DNA of 37,762 bases from Caldilineaceae bacterium SB0662_bin_25 (GTDB taxonomy: Bacteria; Chloroflexota; Anaerolineae; Caldilineales; Caldilineaceae): assembly GCA_009840225.1 (NCBI GenBank), contig VXOE01000182.1:1-37762 (forward strand), given 5' to 3'. Within the stretch, counting starts at the first letter, position 1. Every line of letters starts with the position of its first letter. Shown one piece after another: positions 36,539 through 37,762 of this stretch. The position numbers and the translations under genes were made by a program. Below the pieces are notes generated by a model that was given only the letters and a program-made list of their open reading frames with translations, made no database searches and was not told the DNA's origin.

Positions 36539-36547
36539 TGCTATAAT
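36539..36547 (+). promoter_or_regulatory. Extended -10 promoter of the small membrane protein
   Basis: TGCTATAAT is the same nine-base extended -10 as upstream of era (8891-8899). No clear -35 is present. A start near 36553 gives a leader of about 160 nt. Confidence 0.6.
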
Positions 36548-36571
36548 TTCGCCGGCACTGGAAGGAAGCCT

Positions 36572-36637
36572 GCCTCGGGACCGGCGGGTGTCTGACAGGG
36601 AAAGCGGCTACTTTGCTGGCGGCTTGCCCACTGAGGC
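36572..36637 (+). ncRNA. Possible structured 5' leader of the small membrane protein
   Basis: GCCTCGG (36572-36578) can pair with CTGAGGC (36631-36637), 7 bp with one G-T, closing a stretch of about 52 nt. Inside are further short complementary segments such as CCTG/CAGG and AAGC/GCTT. The fragment CTTGCCCACTG vaguely resembles a cobalamin-box end, but the rest of that motif is missing. No known riboswitch family can be assigned. Confidence 0.3.
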
Positions 36638-36712
36638 CGACATCACTATATAACCGTCCGCAAGGCTCAAGATCCTTGTAGGATCCAACCCAATTGCTAC
36701 AGGAGAGAGAGG

Positions 36713-36922
36713 GTGGCAGAAGAAACCGTACAGACAGAAGCAGCGGTGGCTGGGGAGGAAGGGTCAGCCACTGTAGGATCTACTTCAGAGTCCCAGGACA
36801 ATAACCGTCCCAACTCTTTCAGGTTCGCGACTATACTCTTCGGCGGGTGGGCTGCGCTAATGATCCTGTTCACTCTTATTGCCGTCGTTGCAATGACTCT
36901 TGTCGGCATCGTTGCGGGATAG
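36713..36922 (+). CDS. Small single-helix membrane protein
   Basis: A 69-residue protein from a GTG start with AGGAGAG upstream. Residues 1-33 are acidic and Ser/Thr-rich (EETVQTEAAVAGEEGSATVG). Residues about 36-68 are hydrophobic (FATILFGGWAALMILFTLIAVVAMTLVGIVAG). They could form one long transmembrane helix or a hairpin of two short helices. No family is recognised. The good ribosome-binding site and a strong upstream promoter make translation likely. Confidence 0.65.
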   Translation: MAEETVQTEAAVAGEEGSATVGSTSESQDNNRPNSFRFATILFGGWAALMILFTLIAVVAMTLVGIVAG

Positions 36923-37762
36923 CCCTCCCACCCAGACTCTCATATTGAACCGAAGTCGAGGAGTGGAGGCCACAAGCACCAGAGGATCGGCCTCGCGGCA
37001 AGCGCACTGCGGCGTTACTCAGTAGTCTGGTCTTGCCTGTACCCGAACAGCGGATCGGCAGGCTCTTCCAGAGTCATACCAACGCAAGAAGGCAGGCGCA
37101 GTACTTTCGCGAGAGACTCTGTAGCGGGCTCCGACAAGGACTGGGCTCGTACCTGAATCCAATTGGTCTCTCTTTCCCTTCTGTTCTTGGCCCGTCATCA
37201 TACGTCTTGCCAAGCCTCAGAGTCGCTCGAGCGTTTGATTCCGAGTGTGATTCTGCAGAGGACCCGAGCAGAAGCACGCCGCCAAGCAGCCGGCCGCCTC
37301 CTGATGTTCCCAACTTGCGATTAAGCATACGCCTTCGCCATCAGACGCGAGAATTCGTTCACCGAATCCAGGTACTGCGACCAGAGCCTACCAAAGGACA
37401 CGCTACTGGCAGGATGGTCAGATGGCCTTGCACTAGCCTTCCCTACCCTTCAGGGCCCACACCTGAGACAGCAGGGTGAATCCCAGAAGTGGGGTGGGAA
37501 CAGTCCGGGAATATATGCCAGTGGCGGCTGGAACAGTTTGCCGGCTCTTGCAAAGCCGGAGGGCAGCCGCCAAGCCCGGCCTTTCCGGGAGGTCCGTTGA
37601 TTTGGGGACCCAGGGCAGGCACAAGACCTGTCTCCAGGGGGATTCGATTGGAATGGCGGGGCGGGGTCTGGCTGGACACCTTCGATTAGGCACATGTCAC
37701 CAATATAGACACCCGGTCGATTAGGCAGTAGGGGGGGCGTGGGGGGGGGGGGGGGGCCCCCC
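36923..37762. other. Gene-poor contig terminus
   Basis: No confident gene is present in 840 bp. A minus-strand open segment (37449-37321) ends in a protein-like tail (SFGRLWSQYLDSVNEFSRLM...). It lacks a good start. Two 10-bp direct repeats (37683-37692 and 37718-37727) sit near the end. The final 32 bases are a G/C homopolymer run. Confidence 0.5.
37683..37727. repeat. Two direct copies of CGATTAGGCA, possible IS end
   Basis: CGATTAGGCA occurs at 37683-37692 and 37718-37727. Read on the minus strand, each copy is followed within a few bases by GGTGTC or GTGTC. Repeated short blocks near a contig end resemble the multiple transposase-binding repeats at some insertion-sequence termini, such as those of IS21. 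No transposase lies within the window. Confidence 0.35.

Noticed and set aside
36600-36640. Cobalamin riboswitch at the small membrane protein leader
   Set aside because: Only GGGAA and a GCCCACTG-like fragment are seen; the remaining core motifs are missing.
37033-37479. 148-codon + strand frame at the contig end
   Set aside because: Composition is Arg/Pro/Ser-rich with no domain and no ribosome-binding site.

Overview
The window is a bacterial chromosomal contig of moderately high GC with tightly packed housekeeping and cell-envelope genes. I see no phage, plasmid or CRISPR region. The best guess is a member of the Chloroflexota (Anaerolineae/Caldilinea-like). This rests on general protein resemblance and on the mix of SAM-I riboswitch, ClpC, MutS2, split Wzz-type proteins and a Fur/P1B-4 ATPase pair. 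No marker gene settles it, so the taxonomy is an inference.

Region 1 (about 1-8400, + strand) is an S-adenosylmethionine-cycle operon. A SAM-I riboswitch (197-418) with a rho-independent terminator (436-468) precedes mtnA. A LOG-type phosphoribohydrolase, an S51 peptidase, a PfkB sugar/adenosine kinase, a GNAT acetyltransferase, ahcY, metK and a membrane-anchored TPR protein follow. AhcY cleaves S-adenosylhomocysteine, the kinase probably salvages the adenosine, and MetK remakes SAM.

Region 2 (8427-12607) has a tRNA-Pro/Gly/Met cluster behind a good sigma-70 promoter, then era and mutS2, each with its own extended -10 promoter.

Region 3 (12618-18597) is a polysaccharide cluster: two short Wzz-like membrane proteins, a BY-kinase-like protein with a damaged P-loop, rfbA, an unrecognised protein, rfbB and a GNAT protein. 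The later genes are joined by ATGA overlaps.

Region 4 (18746-24231) holds a two-TM potassium channel with RCK domains, recO, a membrane protein of unknown function, and on the minus strand a translationally coupled operon of a Fur-family regulator and a P1B-4 metal-efflux ATPase. The fur promoter is flanked by two 7-1-7 Fur/PerR-like palindromes.

Region 5 (24601-27817) encodes ClpC and a RimJ/RimL-type acetyltransferase. A 725-bp stretch with only a possible gene remnant follows.

Region 6 (28543-32147, minus strand) encodes malate synthase, a free-standing I9-like subtilase propeptide domain and a subtilase that carries its own I9-like prodomain. A hairpin lies between the last two.

Region 7 (32696-37762) has a rifampicin-phosphotransferase-like enzyme, an aldo/keto reductase (minus) and a 69-residue membrane protein behind a structured leader. 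It ends in a gene-poor terminus with IS-end-like repeats and a G/C homopolymer that looks like an assembly artefact.

The least ordinary items are the protease plus stand-alone propeptide pair, the self-regulated Fur/P1B-4 operon, the breadth of the SAM-riboswitch operon, and the unrecognised protein between rfbA and rfbB.
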